In this document: in pieces, positions 1-8,439 of the stretch
Numbering within the stretch: the first letter of the stretch is position 1
Layout: every line of letters starts with the position of its first letter
Assembly (NCBI GenBank): GCA_017518785.1
Contig: JAFWUA010000159.1
Span: 1 to 31,574, forward strand
Origin: Neisseriaceae bacterium
Lineage (GTDB): Bacteria; Pseudomonadota; Gammaproteobacteria; Burkholderiales; Neisseriaceae
Length of the DNA: 31,574 bases
Direction: 5' to 3'
Made by a program: the position numbers and the translations under genes
The notes under the pieces: model-generated
Told to the model about the DNA's origin: nothing
Seen by the model: the letters and a program-made list of their open reading frames with translations, nothing else
Database searches by the model: none

Positions 1-1
1 A

Positions 2-343
2 GGTTTTGCTTTGTCATACGATGATTTGATGACTATTAAAATTCCAGTGATTGTTTATCTTAATTATCGTAGGAATAATCATTTTTCGGTTTTAACTGGA
101 ATTAATGCTAAAACAGTTAGTTTAGCAGACCCTAATTGGGGCCATATTACTATGAGTAAAGAGCAATTTATTAAGTCTTGGCATACTACTAATCAAGAGA
201 CTGCCGGAAAGATTTTGGCAATTGTGCCAACTAATGAAGAGATGTTTATATTAAGTAATAGTAATTTCTTTGATAAAAATCCTAAACGCTCAACTGATTT
301 TATTGTGAAACAATTCAAAAAAATTATGCGAAATTTATTTTAA
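2..343 (+). CDS. C39-type cysteine peptidase, 3' part only
   Basis: The reading frame is open from base 2, so the start and the catalytic cysteine lie outside the window; the TTG at 11 is not a credible start. What remains fits the second half of a papain-like C39 (double-glycine-type) peptidase domain: IPVIVYLNY, then NNHFSVLTGI with the likely catalytic His, then SLADPNWG with the likely catalytic Asp. A basic tail follows (KQFKKIMRNLF). No transporter domain is visible, so it may be a stand-alone C39-like enzyme, or the fold without activity if the Cys is absent. Its stop overlaps the stop of the convergent folK gene by 9 bp. The family call is fairly safe; substrate and partners cannot be judged. 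Confidence 0.7.
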   Translation, partial: GFALSYDDLMTIKIPVIVYLNYRRNNHFSVLTGINAKTVSLADPNWGHITMSKEQFIKSWHTTNQETAGKILAIVPTNEEMFILSNSNFFDKNPKRSTDFIVKQFKKIMRNLF

Positions 344-811
344 TTTATATATTCCGCTATTATCTATTTGTTTTGCAATTTCAGATATTTTTGTGCCATT
401 GATACAATAATCTGGTGCAATTTCCAATAAAGGTAGGATTACAAAAGAACGTTCAATTGCACGAGGGTGAGGAAGTGTGAGTTTGGGGTCATTACTATTT
501 TCATTGGCATAGTCGATAATATCCAAATCCAAAGTACGAGGGGAATTTGTAAATAATCTTACTCTGCCGGAAATATTTTCTATATGTTGTAAGTGTGAGA
601 GTAAATCGTATTTGTCTAAATCGGTTTCTAATAATGTTACTGCATTTATAAAATCAGGTTGGTCAAGATAGCCTACTGGTTTGCTACAATATAGCGATGA
701 TACTTTGATAATACTGCTTTCCGGCAGACTTTGTAATTGTAAGATAGCATCGTAAATATGTTGTTTGGGATTATCTAAATTACTACCCAATGCAATAACA
801 GCTTGTTTCAT
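335..811 (-). CDS. folK: 6-hydroxymethyl-7,8-dihydropterin pyrophosphokinase
   Basis: HPPK transfers pyrophosphate from ATP to 6-hydroxymethyl-7,8-dihydropterin in cytosolic folate synthesis. The protein has 158 residues, the usual size. Family motifs are present: VIALGSNLDNP near the start, GYLDQPDFINAV, the metal/ATP-binding RTLDLDII, and PHPRAIERSFVILPLLEIAPD. The open frame runs further upstream, but those codons are Lys/Arg-rich and coincide with the pcnB 3' end; the ATG at 811 fits the family start (MKQAVIALGSN). That ATG overlaps the pcnB stop in an ATGA junction, so the two are probably translationally coupled. A DUS 12-mer at 719-730 is read in frame as SLPE (QSLPESS). Confidence 0.93.
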   Translation of the reverse strand: MKQAVIALGSNLDNPKQHIYDAILQLQSLPESSIIKVSSLYCSKPVGYLDQPDFINAVTLLETDLDKYDLLSHLQHIENISGRVRLFTNSPRTLDLDIIDYANENSNDPKLTLPHPRAIERSFVILPLLEIAPDYCINGTKISEIAKQIDNSGIYKLK

Positions 812-2142
812 GTTGTTTGTTCCGTGTTTTTTGTTGTTGCTTTTTTTCGTCTGGTGCGTTTTTTTGTTTTTTTGGGAGTGTTTTCTTGTGGTGGAAAAAG
901 CATTTTTTCGCGTTCTTCGCTTGATGCCTTTTGGAAATCTGTCCACCATTGTGCCTTTTCTGCGGAAGCGTTATCGCTTTGGGCACGCAATAGATAAAAA
1001 TCATAAGCAGCACGAAATGATGGTTGTGATAATAAACGTAATGGACGTTTGCCTTTGATTATTTCTAATTGTGGTTGTAATTTCCATATTTCACGCATCA
1101 TTGATAATAAACGACGTGGCATTCCCCAATCGGATTCATTATCGTTAATAACTTGTTTAATCGCAGTTTGCATGGCAGGGGAAGGCGGCATTCCTTGTGC
1201 AATGTTTTGTTGTTGTTGTTTTTCAACTTCTGACCATAGCATTGCTGCTAAAACAAATGATACTGCTACTGGTTTATCTTGTTGGACGCGTTCATCGGTT
1301 TTGATTAGTACTGTGTGTAAAAAATGTTTTCCGGCAGACTGTTTTGCATTGTCAGCAATGGCAAAAATTGGGTGAATATTTATAGGTATTCCTAATTCTT
1401 CTAACTGTAAAAAGCATTTGTATGCACGAGAACATAGAAGTTCTTTGCTGATTTCATCAAAGATACGTGCAGCTGGTTCTGCTTTTAGTAAGTGAGCATG
1501 TGTGCGTATGGCATCTTTAATATTGTTACTAATTTCAAAATCTAATTTAGAAGATAATCTTACAGCACGAAGCATACGCATTGGGTCTTCACGGAAACGT
1601 TCGGTAGGATTACCTATCATTACTAATCGGCGATTGTTAATGTCATTTAATGCACCAACGTCATCGAAAATTAATTCTGAAACAGGGTCGTAATAAAGTG
1701 CGTTGCAGGTGAAATCTCGTCTTTGTGCATCGCTTTGACGCGTGCCAAAGGTATCATCACGCATGATGCGTCCGTGTTCGTTGTGTGTGTTGGTATTACC
1801 ACGAAATGTGGTAATTTCTACGATTTCTTTTCCGACAAATACATGTACAATCGGAAAACGTTTGCCAATAATTCGACTTCTTCTTTTAAATACTTTGCGA
1901 ATTTCATCTGGGGTAGCATTGGTTGCCACATCAAAATCTTTTGGTTTGCGTTCTAATAGTAAATCTCGTACCGCACCTCCTACTATATAGGCTTCGAATC
2001 CAGCTTGATGCAAAAGATTTACGGTTTTTTTTGCTGCCAAACTTAACATATTTGAGCGTAAATTATGTTGGGTTCGATCTAATTTCTGCGGATGAGGATT
2101 GTTGGTTTTACGCAGAATTTTTCTTATAACTCTTTTAATCAT
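808..2142 (-). CDS. pcnB: Poly(A) polymerase I
   Basis: PcnB adds 3' poly(A) tails to RNA and so promotes decay by exonucleases. The 444 residues are close to the usual length. The nucleotidyltransferase motif AYIVGGAVRDLLLERKPKDFDVAT lies at about residues 51-74, and the family-specific FPIVHVFVGKEIVEITTFRG follows. The C-terminus ends in a Lys/Arg tail (PKKTKKRTRRKK) that probably binds RNA. The arginine/lysine-rich N-terminus (MIKRVIRKILRK) matches the beginning of neisserial PcnB proteins and supports the 2142 start over Met-32. A CCA-adding enzyme is the main alternative, but the overall architecture and basic tail favour PcnB. It overlaps folK by 4 bp; a lone DUS lies between it and rodA (2185-2196), and another is read in frame at 1329-1340 as SAGK. 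Confidence 0.92.
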   Translation of the reverse strand: MIKRVIRKILRKTNNPHPQKLDRTQHNLRSNMLSLAAKKTVNLLHQAGFEAYIVGGAVRDLLLERKPKDFDVATNATPDEIRKVFKRRSRIIGKRFPIVHVFVGKEIVEITTFRGNTNTHNEHGRIMRDDTFGTRQSDAQRRDFTCNALYYDPVSELIFDDVGALNDINNRRLVMIGNPTERFREDPMRMLRAVRLSSKLDFEISNNIKDAIRTHAHLLKAEPAARIFDEISKELLCSRAYKCFLQLEELGIPINIHPIFAIADNAKQSAGKHFLHTVLIKTDERVQQDKPVAVSFVLAAMLWSEVEKQQQQNIAQGMPPSPAMQTAIKQVINDNESDWGMPRRLLSMMREIWKLQPQLEIIKGKRPLRLLSQPSFRAAYDFYLLRAQSDNASAEKAQWWTDFQKASSEEREKMLFPPQENTPKKTKKRTRRKKATTKNTEQTT

Positions 2143-2198
2143 AGTGTTTAATTTATTAATTTAAGTTACTTTTATAATTTTTAAAGTCTGCCGGAAAT

Positions 2199-3308
2199 TT
2201 ACCGGTATTTATCAATATGTGAGGAAATTCCCATTAGCATTCCTAAAATAATCATTATGGAAAGTGTTGCAGTTCCTCCGTAACTTACTAATGGCAACGG
2301 CACTCCTACTACTGGCAAAATACCACTTACCATGCCCATATTTACAAAGGCGTAACAGAAAATTGTCATGGTTAGTGCTGCGGCTAATAATTGTCCATAT
2401 AATGTTTGTGCACGTGCAGCTATAAATAAGCCACGAGCGATCATTATTCCATATAAAATCAATAATATACAATTTCCAATAAAACCAAATTCTTCACTAA
2501 ATACAGCAAAGATGAAGTCTGTTGTACTTTCTGGAATATAGGCTAAATGCGTTTGGGAACCGCCTAACCAGCCTTTCCCCCAAAATCCACCTGAACCAAT
2601 AGCGGTTATTGATTGCAAAATATGGTATCCAGCACCCAAACGGTCTTGTTCTGGATTGAATAAGGTTAAGATGCGTTGGCGTTGATAATCGTGTAAGCCG
2701 TATTGCCACATTAGTGGAATGGAAATAATGCCGGCAAAAATTGCTCCAAAAATCACTTTCCATGGCAGACCAGCAAAGAAAATCACAAATAAACCAGATG
2801 CACTAATTAAAATTGCAGTACCTAAATCAGGTTGTTTAAGAATAAAAAATACTGGTAGAGCAATTAATATCAAAGCGATAAGGTAGTGATACCAACGCAA
2901 TATGTTTTCATGGCGTTGAAAATACCATGCTAATAACATCGGTAAGGCGATTTTCATAATTTCGGACGGTTGAATACGTACGCCAACATTTATCCAGCGA
3001 GTCGAACCATTTACCGTTATTCCAAATAAATGTACACCTAATAATAACAGTAAACCGACAGCATACATTGGAAGTGCAAAATTGCTTAGAAATTGCGGAC
3101 GACTTTTGGCTAATACCCACATTACGATTAAACCTAATACGGTATAAACCGCTTTGCGTCCTAATTGCCCAAAATCTTGTCCATCGGCAGAATAAAGCAA
3201 AAATAAACTCATCACATAGATAATCATCATGTCGATGATTAACCATTTATCCAAAGGTTTTAGCACAAAACTGATAAAACGATTGATGAGATTGGGGGGG
3301 TTACTCAT
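2199..3308 (-). CDS. rodA: Peptidoglycan glycosyltransferase RodA
   Basis: RodA is the SEDS-family glycan polymerase of the elongasome and works with PBP2 in the inner membrane. I place the start at 3308 (MSNPPNLINRF), 369 residues. The longer frame upstream is only the other-frame reading of the mrdA 3' end and is rich in unlikely Lys/His codons. About ten hydrophobic segments alternate with SEDS motifs: RIQPSEIMKIALPMLLAWY, KQPDLGTAILI, DRLGAGYHILQSITAIGSGG, TDFIFAVFSEEFGFIG and a C-terminal GVPLPLVSYGGTA. The start overlaps the mrdA stop by 8 bp, so the pair is coupled. No clear terminator is seen after it. Confidence 0.94.
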   Translation of the reverse strand: MSNPPNLINRFISFVLKPLDKWLIIDMMIIYVMSLFLLYSADGQDFGQLGRKAVYTVLGLIVMWVLAKSRPQFLSNFALPMYAVGLLLLLGVHLFGITVNGSTRWINVGVRIQPSEIMKIALPMLLAWYFQRHENILRWYHYLIALILIALPVFFILKQPDLGTAILISASGLFVIFFAGLPWKVIFGAIFAGIISIPLMWQYGLHDYQRQRILTLFNPEQDRLGAGYHILQSITAIGSGGFWGKGWLGGSQTHLAYIPESTTDFIFAVFSEEFGFIGNCILLILYGIMIARGLFIAARAQTLYGQLLAAALTMTIFCYAFVNMGMVSGILPVVGVPLPLVSYGGTATLSIMIILGMLMGISSHIDKYR

Positions 3309-5334
3309 TAGTTTTTTCCTGTGCTGTTTCCGGCAGTGTTTCTTGTGTTGGTTGGGGTTTGCGTATAAATGCAGCTTGTAAACCACGAGGGGTAGACACT
3401 GCCGGAACAATTGTTTGTTTAGTGGTTTCGGTATCTTCTTTTTCTTCTTTGGGATATTGTAGTAGATAATAATCAATTAGTTGGCGTGCCAATGGGGCAG
3501 CATTTACGCCCCAACCGCCATTTTCCAAAATAACTGCTACTGCAATGCGTGGTTTTTCTACCGGTGCAAAGGCTATAAACCAAGCGTGATCGCGATAGCG
3601 TTCTGCTAATGCGGCAGCATTATATGATGCACCTTGTTTGATTCGAACCACTTGTGCTGTACCGGTTTTACCTGCCATGCTGTATTTTAATCCTGCTCCA
3701 ATTTTGGAGGCAGTACCACCTGGTTGTAATACATATTGCATACCTCTTTTTACATAGCGAAAATGTTCTGGTTTGTAGGGGACAATTCGACTTGGTTCTG
3801 GTTCGATAATGGTGCTTTGACGATTTTCATAATCCAAAATTTGTGAAACCAAATGCGGACGATAAACCTTTCCATCTGCCGATAAAATTGCGGTAGCAAA
3901 CGCCATTTGTAAGGGTGTATATGCATTGTATCCTTGACCAATACTAACACTTACCATGTCTGCCGGAATCCATTGTCTTTGTGCAGGTTTGGCTTTGGCA
4001 AAGCGTTTTTCTTTCCATTCTCGACTTGGCAGTACTCCAATATATTCATGTGGCAAATCAATACCTGTTTTTTGACCTAATCCAAATGGTGCTAAATATT
4101 CTCGTGTTTTGTCGATACCTAATTTGTAACCTAATTGATAAAAAAAGGTATCTGATGAAACTTGTAGTGCTTTGGTAAGCCCAATCGTACCGTGTCCTGC
4201 ACGTACTGAATCACGAAATTGATGGCGAGACCCTGGCAGACTCCAAGATCCAGGTGAGTAAATCATGGAGTTAGCAGTAATAGTGCCACTTTCTAATAAT
4301 GCCATCGACATAAAAGGCTTAAAAGTTGAACCTGGTGGATATAAACCTTGTGTAACTCGATTAATCAGAGGACGTTGCCAATTATTATTAAGTTGATTCC
4401 AAGTTTCGGCATCAATGCCATCTATAAAGAGATTGGGGTCAAAAGTTGGTTTGGAAACAAAGGCTAATACATTGCCACTTTGGGGATCAATGGCTACCAT
4501 AGCCCCACGTTTCCTTCCTAAAATGCGATGTGCTTCTTGTTGAACACGAATATCCATGCCTAATTTAAGCATTTGTCCTGTTTTAGGAGGAACTGTGCGT
4601 AATACGCGGACTATATTGCCTTGTGCATCTTTTTCTACTTCCTTAAATCCTGGTACCCCATGTAATTGTGGTTCATAAAATTGTTCTAAACCAGATTTGC
4701 CGATGTGAGTTGTACCGCGATACAAAGCATTCCAGTTGTTTTCATTAATAAAATCTTTATCACGCTGGCTAATTCTGCCAATATATCCCACAAAATGTGC
4801 AGTTAAATCACCAAATGGATATTCACGAAAGGTGCGTGCATTAATTTGTACTCCCGGAAAACGATATAATTCTGATGCAAGCCGTCCGGCTTCATCTGAT
4901 TTAAGTTTCATTTTTAACGGAATATTGTCGTATGCACGATAATCAGTGCGAAATTTGCGAAAACGTTTTAAATCATCTTCGGTAATATTCACGTAATTTT
5001 TTAAAGATTCAATCACTTCTTCCAAAGGACGGTTTAAATCATTAGGGATAATTTCCAAAGAAAAAGCGGTGTAATTACGTGCTAATACTACACCATTGGT
5101 ATCGACAATTTCACCGCGTATGGGAGGGGTTGGCAATAGTGAAATGCGATTACTGCGAGCACGATTTGAATAATATTCATGTTGTGTGATTTGTAAATGG
5201 TAAAAACGTGCTGCCAATACTATAAATAAAATAATCACAAAGATAAAAACAACAATTAGCCGTCCTTCAAAACGGTATTTGCTACTATTTTGATTGACAG
5301 ATGATATTTTTTTGAATTGGCGTTGTATTTCCAT
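3301..5334 (-). CDS. mrdA: Penicillin-binding protein 2 (transpeptidase)
   Basis: PBP2 cross-links peptidoglycan during elongation and pairs with RodA. It has 677 residues. There is one N-terminal membrane anchor (about residues 25-45, IVVFIFVIILFIVLAARF), then the dimerisation domain starting at PPIRGEIVDTNG, then the transpeptidase domain. The three active-site motifs are visible: PPGSTFKP with the acylated Ser (about 330), SSD in QVSSDTFFYQLG (about 388), and KTGTAQ (about 553). The C-terminal tail is low-complexity (ETLPETAQEKTNE) and two DUS motifs fall in it (3328-3339, 3396-3407); a third is at 3957-3968. mreD ends at the base next to the mrdA start. Confidence 0.95.
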   Translation of the reverse strand: MEIQRQFKKISSVNQNSSKYRFEGRLIVVFIFVIILFIVLAARFYHLQITQHEYYSNRARSNRISLLPTPPIRGEIVDTNGVVLARNYTAFSLEIIPNDLNRPLEEVIESLKNYVNITEDDLKRFRKFRTDYRAYDNIPLKMKLKSDEAGRLASELYRFPGVQINARTFREYPFGDLTAHFVGYIGRISQRDKDFINENNWNALYRGTTHIGKSGLEQFYEPQLHGVPGFKEVEKDAQGNIVRVLRTVPPKTGQMLKLGMDIRVQQEAHRILGRKRGAMVAIDPQSGNVLAFVSKPTFDPNLFIDGIDAETWNQLNNNWQRPLINRVTQGLYPPGSTFKPFMSMALLESGTITANSMIYSPGSWSLPGSRHQFRDSVRAGHGTIGLTKALQVSSDTFFYQLGYKLGIDKTREYLAPFGLGQKTGIDLPHEYIGVLPSREWKEKRFAKAKPAQRQWIPADMVSVSIGQGYNAYTPLQMAFATAILSADGKVYRPHLVSQILDYENRQSTIIEPEPSRIVPYKPEHFRYVKRGMQYVLQPGGTASKIGAGLKYSMAGKTGTAQVVRIKQGASYNAAALAERYRDHAWFIAFAPVEKPRIAVAVILENGGWGVNAAPLARQLIDYYLLQYPKEEKEDTETTKQTIVPAVSTPRGLQAAFIRKPQPTQETLPETAQEKTNE

Positions 5335-5829
5335 TTATATCTGTTTAGAAAATATTTTGAACATCAATTTATTAAGTAGTGGCCATAATAAGGCAGTGGT
5401 AATAGGAGGTATAAAAAAATACCAGCCGATAAATTGCTTCATGATTAATGCCCATGATATTGCCATTACCACTCTACTAATCAATAGTGCAATGCCAATC
5501 ATAATGGCTTGCATACCAAAATCGTAAATAATAATTTGTTGACGACGTTGTAAAATAAAGAAAGCTGCACATAAATATGCCAAAGCGTGAAAGCCTAATG
5601 TTGAACCACATAATATATCAACTATGATTCCTACCAAGAATACTGTACCTAATTGTAGCGATGATGGACGATTGAGTATCCAAAATAGCAAAATCATGCC
5701 TATCCAGTCTGGTAGCCAAAAGAAATAAGTTGTCTGCCAAGGAAATACAGATAAAATCAAGGCAATAAGACAACTGGTAATAATAAAGTTGCGTGTTGAG
5801 TGCTTACGTAGTCTTTCCCAGATTTTCAC
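5335..5829 (-). CDS. mreD: Rod shape-determining protein MreD
   Basis: MreD is a small inner-membrane protein of the MreBCD elongation complex. The 164-residue protein is almost entirely hydrophobic, with five to six likely membrane segments and the family-like stretches WLPDWIGMILLFWILNRP and GIIVDILCGSTLGFHALAY. Identification rests on these plus position: it lies 3 bp after mreC and directly abuts mrdA, the standard order of the cluster. It has no strong ribosome-binding site of its own and is probably coupled to mreC. Confidence 0.9.
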   Translation of the reverse strand: MKIWERLRKHSTRNFIITSCLIALILSVFPWQTTYFFWLPDWIGMILLFWILNRPSSLQLGTVFLVGIIVDILCGSTLGFHALAYLCAAFFILQRRQQIIIYDFGMQAIMIGIALLISRVVMAISWALIMKQFIGWYFFIPPITTALLWPLLNKLMFKIFSKQI

Positions 5830-5832
5830 GAT

Positions 5833-6714
5833 TTATCCTTTGTTTTGAATTTTTGTTTCCGGCAGACTATCTTCTATAACTTCTTGGGGGCGATTGTGCG
5901 GAAGAATTAATACATAACGTATTGTTTGTGCACTGCCAAAGTCTTGTACTACGGTTCGATAGTAAGGAGTTCCAGCAGCTGTTTCTAAACGAATAACTCG
6001 TGCAACTGGTATGCCGGCAGGATAGTGTGAATCTATACCTGATGTTAATAAAATATCACCAGCATGTAAGTCTTCTTCCAATGGAAAGTAACGTAAGTCC
6101 AAATGAGTGGTATCACCATAGATTAAAGTGCGATAACCTGTGCGTGCTACCATTACCGGAATGATTGTATTTTGATGTTTAAGTAGAGTCATTTGTGAAT
6201 TATGCGGACTTACTGCGGTGATTTGTCCAATTAAACCATGTCCATCGATTACCGGTTGTCCTGTGGATACCCCATCTTCACTGCCTTTATCCAAAGTGAA
6301 ACGTACTGCTACCATATCTCTGCCGGTAGAAATTACTTGTGCAGAAGTTACTGGTTTTACGCCATTTTGGGTTAAATGAAGTAATTGTTTAAGTTCTTCA
6401 TTTTCGCGTAATAAGGTTTGGCTACGTGCCACTTGTGCCGATAGCAAAGTGTTTTGTCGTGATAAGTTATCGTTAGCAGTTATTAGATAGTTTTGGCGAG
6501 TTACAAATTCTCGCATATATTTCCACCATGTTTGCGGTAATTGTAATACTCGTTGTATGGGTGCTGATGCGGATAGTAAGTTATTGCGAGTACGTTCAGT
6601 TATATGCAAGCGTGAATCTGCAATTAAAAGAGATAGCGATAATAAGCCCAACACAATAAATTTGGTTATGGGTTGCAAACCACCTTTGGTAAAACTTAAC
6701 GATTCTTGATTCAT
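5833..6714 (-). CDS. mreC: Rod shape-determining protein MreC
   Basis: MreC is the bitopic scaffold linking MreB filaments to PBP2/RodA in the periplasm. It has 293 residues: a short cytoplasmic N-terminus, one membrane segment (about 18-34), a coiled-coil stretch (about 68-115, NDNLSRQNTLLSAQVA onward), then the beta-domain with VDKGSEDGV-like and GLIGQI motifs (TLDKGSEDGVSTGQPVIDG, HGLIGQITAVSPH). The C-terminus has SLPETKIQN, where SLPE is encoded by the DUS at 5857-5868. A terminator-like hairpin stands between mreB and this gene, followed on the minus strand by a TATAAT-like sequence, so mreC may be transcribed at a different level from mreB. Confidence 0.93.
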   Translation of the reverse strand: MNQESLSFTKGGLQPITKFIVLGLLSLSLLIADSRLHITERTRNNLLSASAPIQRVLQLPQTWWKYMREFVTRQNYLITANDNLSRQNTLLSAQVARSQTLLRENEELKQLLHLTQNGVKPVTSAQVISTGRDMVAVRFTLDKGSEDGVSTGQPVIDGHGLIGQITAVSPHNSQMTLLKHQNTIIPVMVARTGYRTLIYGDTTHLDLRYFPLEEDLHAGDILLTSGIDSHYPAGIPVARVIRLETAAGTPYYRTVVQDFGSAQTIRYVLILPHNRPQEVIEDSLPETKIQNKG

Positions 6715-6740
6715 GAAAATACTACGATTATATAAAAAGA

Positions 6741-6766
6741 CACTGATGCCTCATTTGACATCAGTG
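6741..6766 (-). terminator. Hairpin plus T-tract between mreB and mreC
   Basis: An 8-bp perfect stem (CACTGATG / CATCAGTG) with a 10-nt loop is followed, reading on the minus strand, by TCTTTTTATA. This is the shape of an intrinsic terminator placed after mreB and before mreC-mreD-mrdA-rodA. It probably attenuates rather than stops transcription, giving more MreB than membrane partners. Function is inferred from structure only. Confidence 0.55.
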
Positions 6767-6778
6767 ATTTTCGCATAA

Positions 6779-7819
6779 TTATAAACTGGGAACAAAAACC
6801 GTTCCAACTTTGCCTACCATATCCAAAGCTTTACCAGAACCTCTAACTACGCAAGTTAGTGGATCTTCGGCAACTGCTACTGGTAAACCGGTTTCTTCAG
6901 ATAGAAGACGAGATAAGTCTTTGAGTAATGCCCCGCCACCGGTGAGAATTAAACCACGTTCGGCAATATCTGCACCTAATTCGGGTGGTGTTTGTTCCAA
7001 AGCGATTTTAACTGCTTGAATAATTTGATGAAGAGGTGCATTAAGTGCTTCCAAGATTTCATTGGAAGAAATAGTAAATGCACGTGGTACACCTTCGGCT
7101 AAATTGCGACCGGTAACTTCCATTTCTTGTACTTCTTCACCAGGGAAAGCACAACCAATGCTTTTTTTGATGTTTTCTGCGGTGGTTTCACCGATTAACA
7201 TGCCATAATGTTGGCGAATGTAATTAACAATTGCTTCATCAAATGCATCGCCGCCGACACGAATTGAGTTGGAATAAACCACCCCAGATAATGAGATTAC
7301 GCCCACTTCGGTAGTACCACCACCAATATCTACCACCATTGAACCGCGTGGTTCAGAAATTGGCAATCCAGCACCAATAGCAGCTGCCATTGGTTCTTCA
7401 ATCAAGTTAACAGACGATGCACCGGCTGCTAATGCAGAGTCACGAATGGCTTTACGTTCAACTTGGGTAGAACCACAGGGAACACAAATAACAATGCGTG
7501 GTGCTGCCGCAAAACGATTAGGTGTTACACGGCGGATAAATTCTTTCAACATTTTTTCTGTGGTGTTGAAATCGGCAATCACGCCATCTTTCATTGGGCG
7601 GATTGCTTGAATAGAACCAGGTGTTTTCCCCAACATGTGTTTTGCTTCCAAACCTACCGCACGAATACTCAATTTATTGCTAACAGGGTCTGTTTCCATA
7701 GCTACTACTGATGGTTCGTCCAAGACTATGTCTTTACCCTTAACGTAAATTAGGGTGTTGGCAGTGCCCAAATCAATAGCCAAGTCGTGGGAAAAATATT
7801 GTGTAATAAAACGAAACAT
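6779..7819 (-). CDS. mreB: Actin-like cell-shape protein MreB
   Basis: MreB forms membrane-bound filaments that orient side-wall synthesis. The 346 residues match family length. Actin-fold motifs are clear: phosphate-1 loop DLGTANTLIYVKGK, VCVP-like IVICVPCG, phosphate-2 MVVDIGGGTTEVGVIS, RVGGDAFDEAIVNYIR, and the adenosine motif GLILTGGGALLKDL. The N-terminal MFRFITQYFSHD resembles a membrane-targeting amphipathic segment. It is the first gene of the minus-strand elongation cluster; AGGAC about 11 bases before the ATG is the likely ribosome-binding site. No DUS occurs in this gene. Rod-specific genes like this are missing from the coccal Neisseria, so the host is probably rod-shaped or filamentous. 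Confidence 0.97.
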   Translation of the reverse strand: MFRFITQYFSHDLAIDLGTANTLIYVKGKDIVLDEPSVVAMETDPVSNKLSIRAVGLEAKHMLGKTPGSIQAIRPMKDGVIADFNTTEKMLKEFIRRVTPNRFAAAPRIVICVPCGSTQVERKAIRDSALAAGASSVNLIEEPMAAAIGAGLPISEPRGSMVVDIGGGTTEVGVISLSGVVYSNSIRVGGDAFDEAIVNYIRQHYGMLIGETTAENIKKSIGCAFPGEEVQEMEVTGRNLAEGVPRAFTISSNEILEALNAPLHQIIQAVKIALEQTPPELGADIAERGLILTGGGALLKDLSRLLSEETGLPVAVAEDPLTCVVRGSGKALDMVGKVGTVFVPSL

Positions 7820-7935
7820 TGTTACATTGTCCTAATTTTAAATTTATTTACTGTTACTTGTGCCAGTTTATATATCAATCAATATAGGCATCTAATTTTC
7901 GGTTATAATTGCAGGATTGATATGTCTTAAAATTT

Positions 7936-7964
7936 TTGACACACATCAAAGGCACAATGATAAC
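7936..7964 (+). promoter_or_regulatory. Candidate promoter for gatC
   Basis: A perfect -35 hexamer TTGACA (7936-7941) is followed after 17 bp by GATAAC (7959-7964), a 4/6 match to the -10 consensus. It lies about 48 bp upstream of the gatC ATG in the divergent mreB/gatC intergenic region. I found no equally good promoter for mreB on the other strand. Confidence 0.42.
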
Positions 7965-8011
7965 CGATAACTATATTGTTTAACAAACTATTTTAATAAG
8001 GATTTTAAATA

Positions 8012-8299
8012 ATGGCATTAACTCTTGCTGATGTAGACAAAATAGCGAGTCTTTCTCGCCTATTTTTAAGCGATGAGGAAAAACAATCAACGCTAACTCA
8101 ACTCAACAATATCTTCGATTTAATCGCACAAATGCAATCTGTAAATACAGACGGTGTAGAACCTTTAAGCCACCCACATGAATATCCGCAACGTTTGCGT
8201 GAAGATGTGGTTACCGAACCTAATCGCCGTGAAGAGTATCAAGCAATTGCACCACAATTAGGCGAAAACTTATATTTGGTACCCAAAGTTATTGAATAA
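8012..8299 (+). CDS. gatC: Asp-tRNA(Asn)/Glu-tRNA(Gln) amidotransferase subunit C
   Basis: GatC is the small clamp subunit of the GatCAB complex, which converts Glu-tRNA(Gln) and/or Asp-tRNA(Asn) to the amidated forms. The 95 residues match the family: MALTLADVDKIASLSRLFL, LTQLNNIFDLIAQMQSVNTDGVEPLSHP (about residues 30-57), and a C-terminal ENLYLVPKVIE. It precedes gatA by 140 bp, with a DUS hairpin in between. AAGGA upstream of the ATG is a plausible ribosome-binding site. Confidence 0.93.
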   Translation: MALTLADVDKIASLSRLFLSDEEKQSTLTQLNNIFDLIAQMQSVNTDGVEPLSHPHEYPQRLREDVVTEPNRREEYQAIAPQLGENLYLVPKVIE

Positions 8300-8327
8300 A
8301 GTCTGCCGGAAAGTGTTCCGGCAGACT
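8300..8327. repeat. DUS inverted pair between gatC and gatA
   Basis: Two copies of AGTCTGCCGGAA face each other with a 4-nt loop, giving a perfect 12-bp stem. Inverted DUS pairs commonly double as terminators in Neisseriaceae, but no T-tract follows here (GTTGATAGTC), so full termination between gatC and gatA is uncertain. Confidence 0.8.
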
Positions 8328-8439
8328 GTTGATAGTCGGTTTGTAACAAAATTCACCATTGTTGATTCGCTTTGCTGTGTTTTGACTTTTAAATCGACTG
8401 CTATATTGATTAAACATTTTATAAATTAAAGAGTTAATT

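Noticed and set aside
783..1058. Several ORFs on both strands around the folK/pcnB junction
   Set aside because: They are other-frame shadows of the low-complexity Lys/Arg-rich pcnB 3' end; folK and pcnB motifs account for this DNA.
3309..3476. Upstream extension of rodA
   Set aside because: The extra codons read through the mrdA 3' end in another frame; the family start is at MSNPPNLINRF.
6810..7711. Plus-strand ORFs opposite mreB
   Set aside because: They overlap the fully conserved MreB frame and have no recognisable features.
8382..8407. TTGACT/TATATT as a gatA promoter
   Set aside because: The spacing is 14 bp, too short for a sigma70 promoter.
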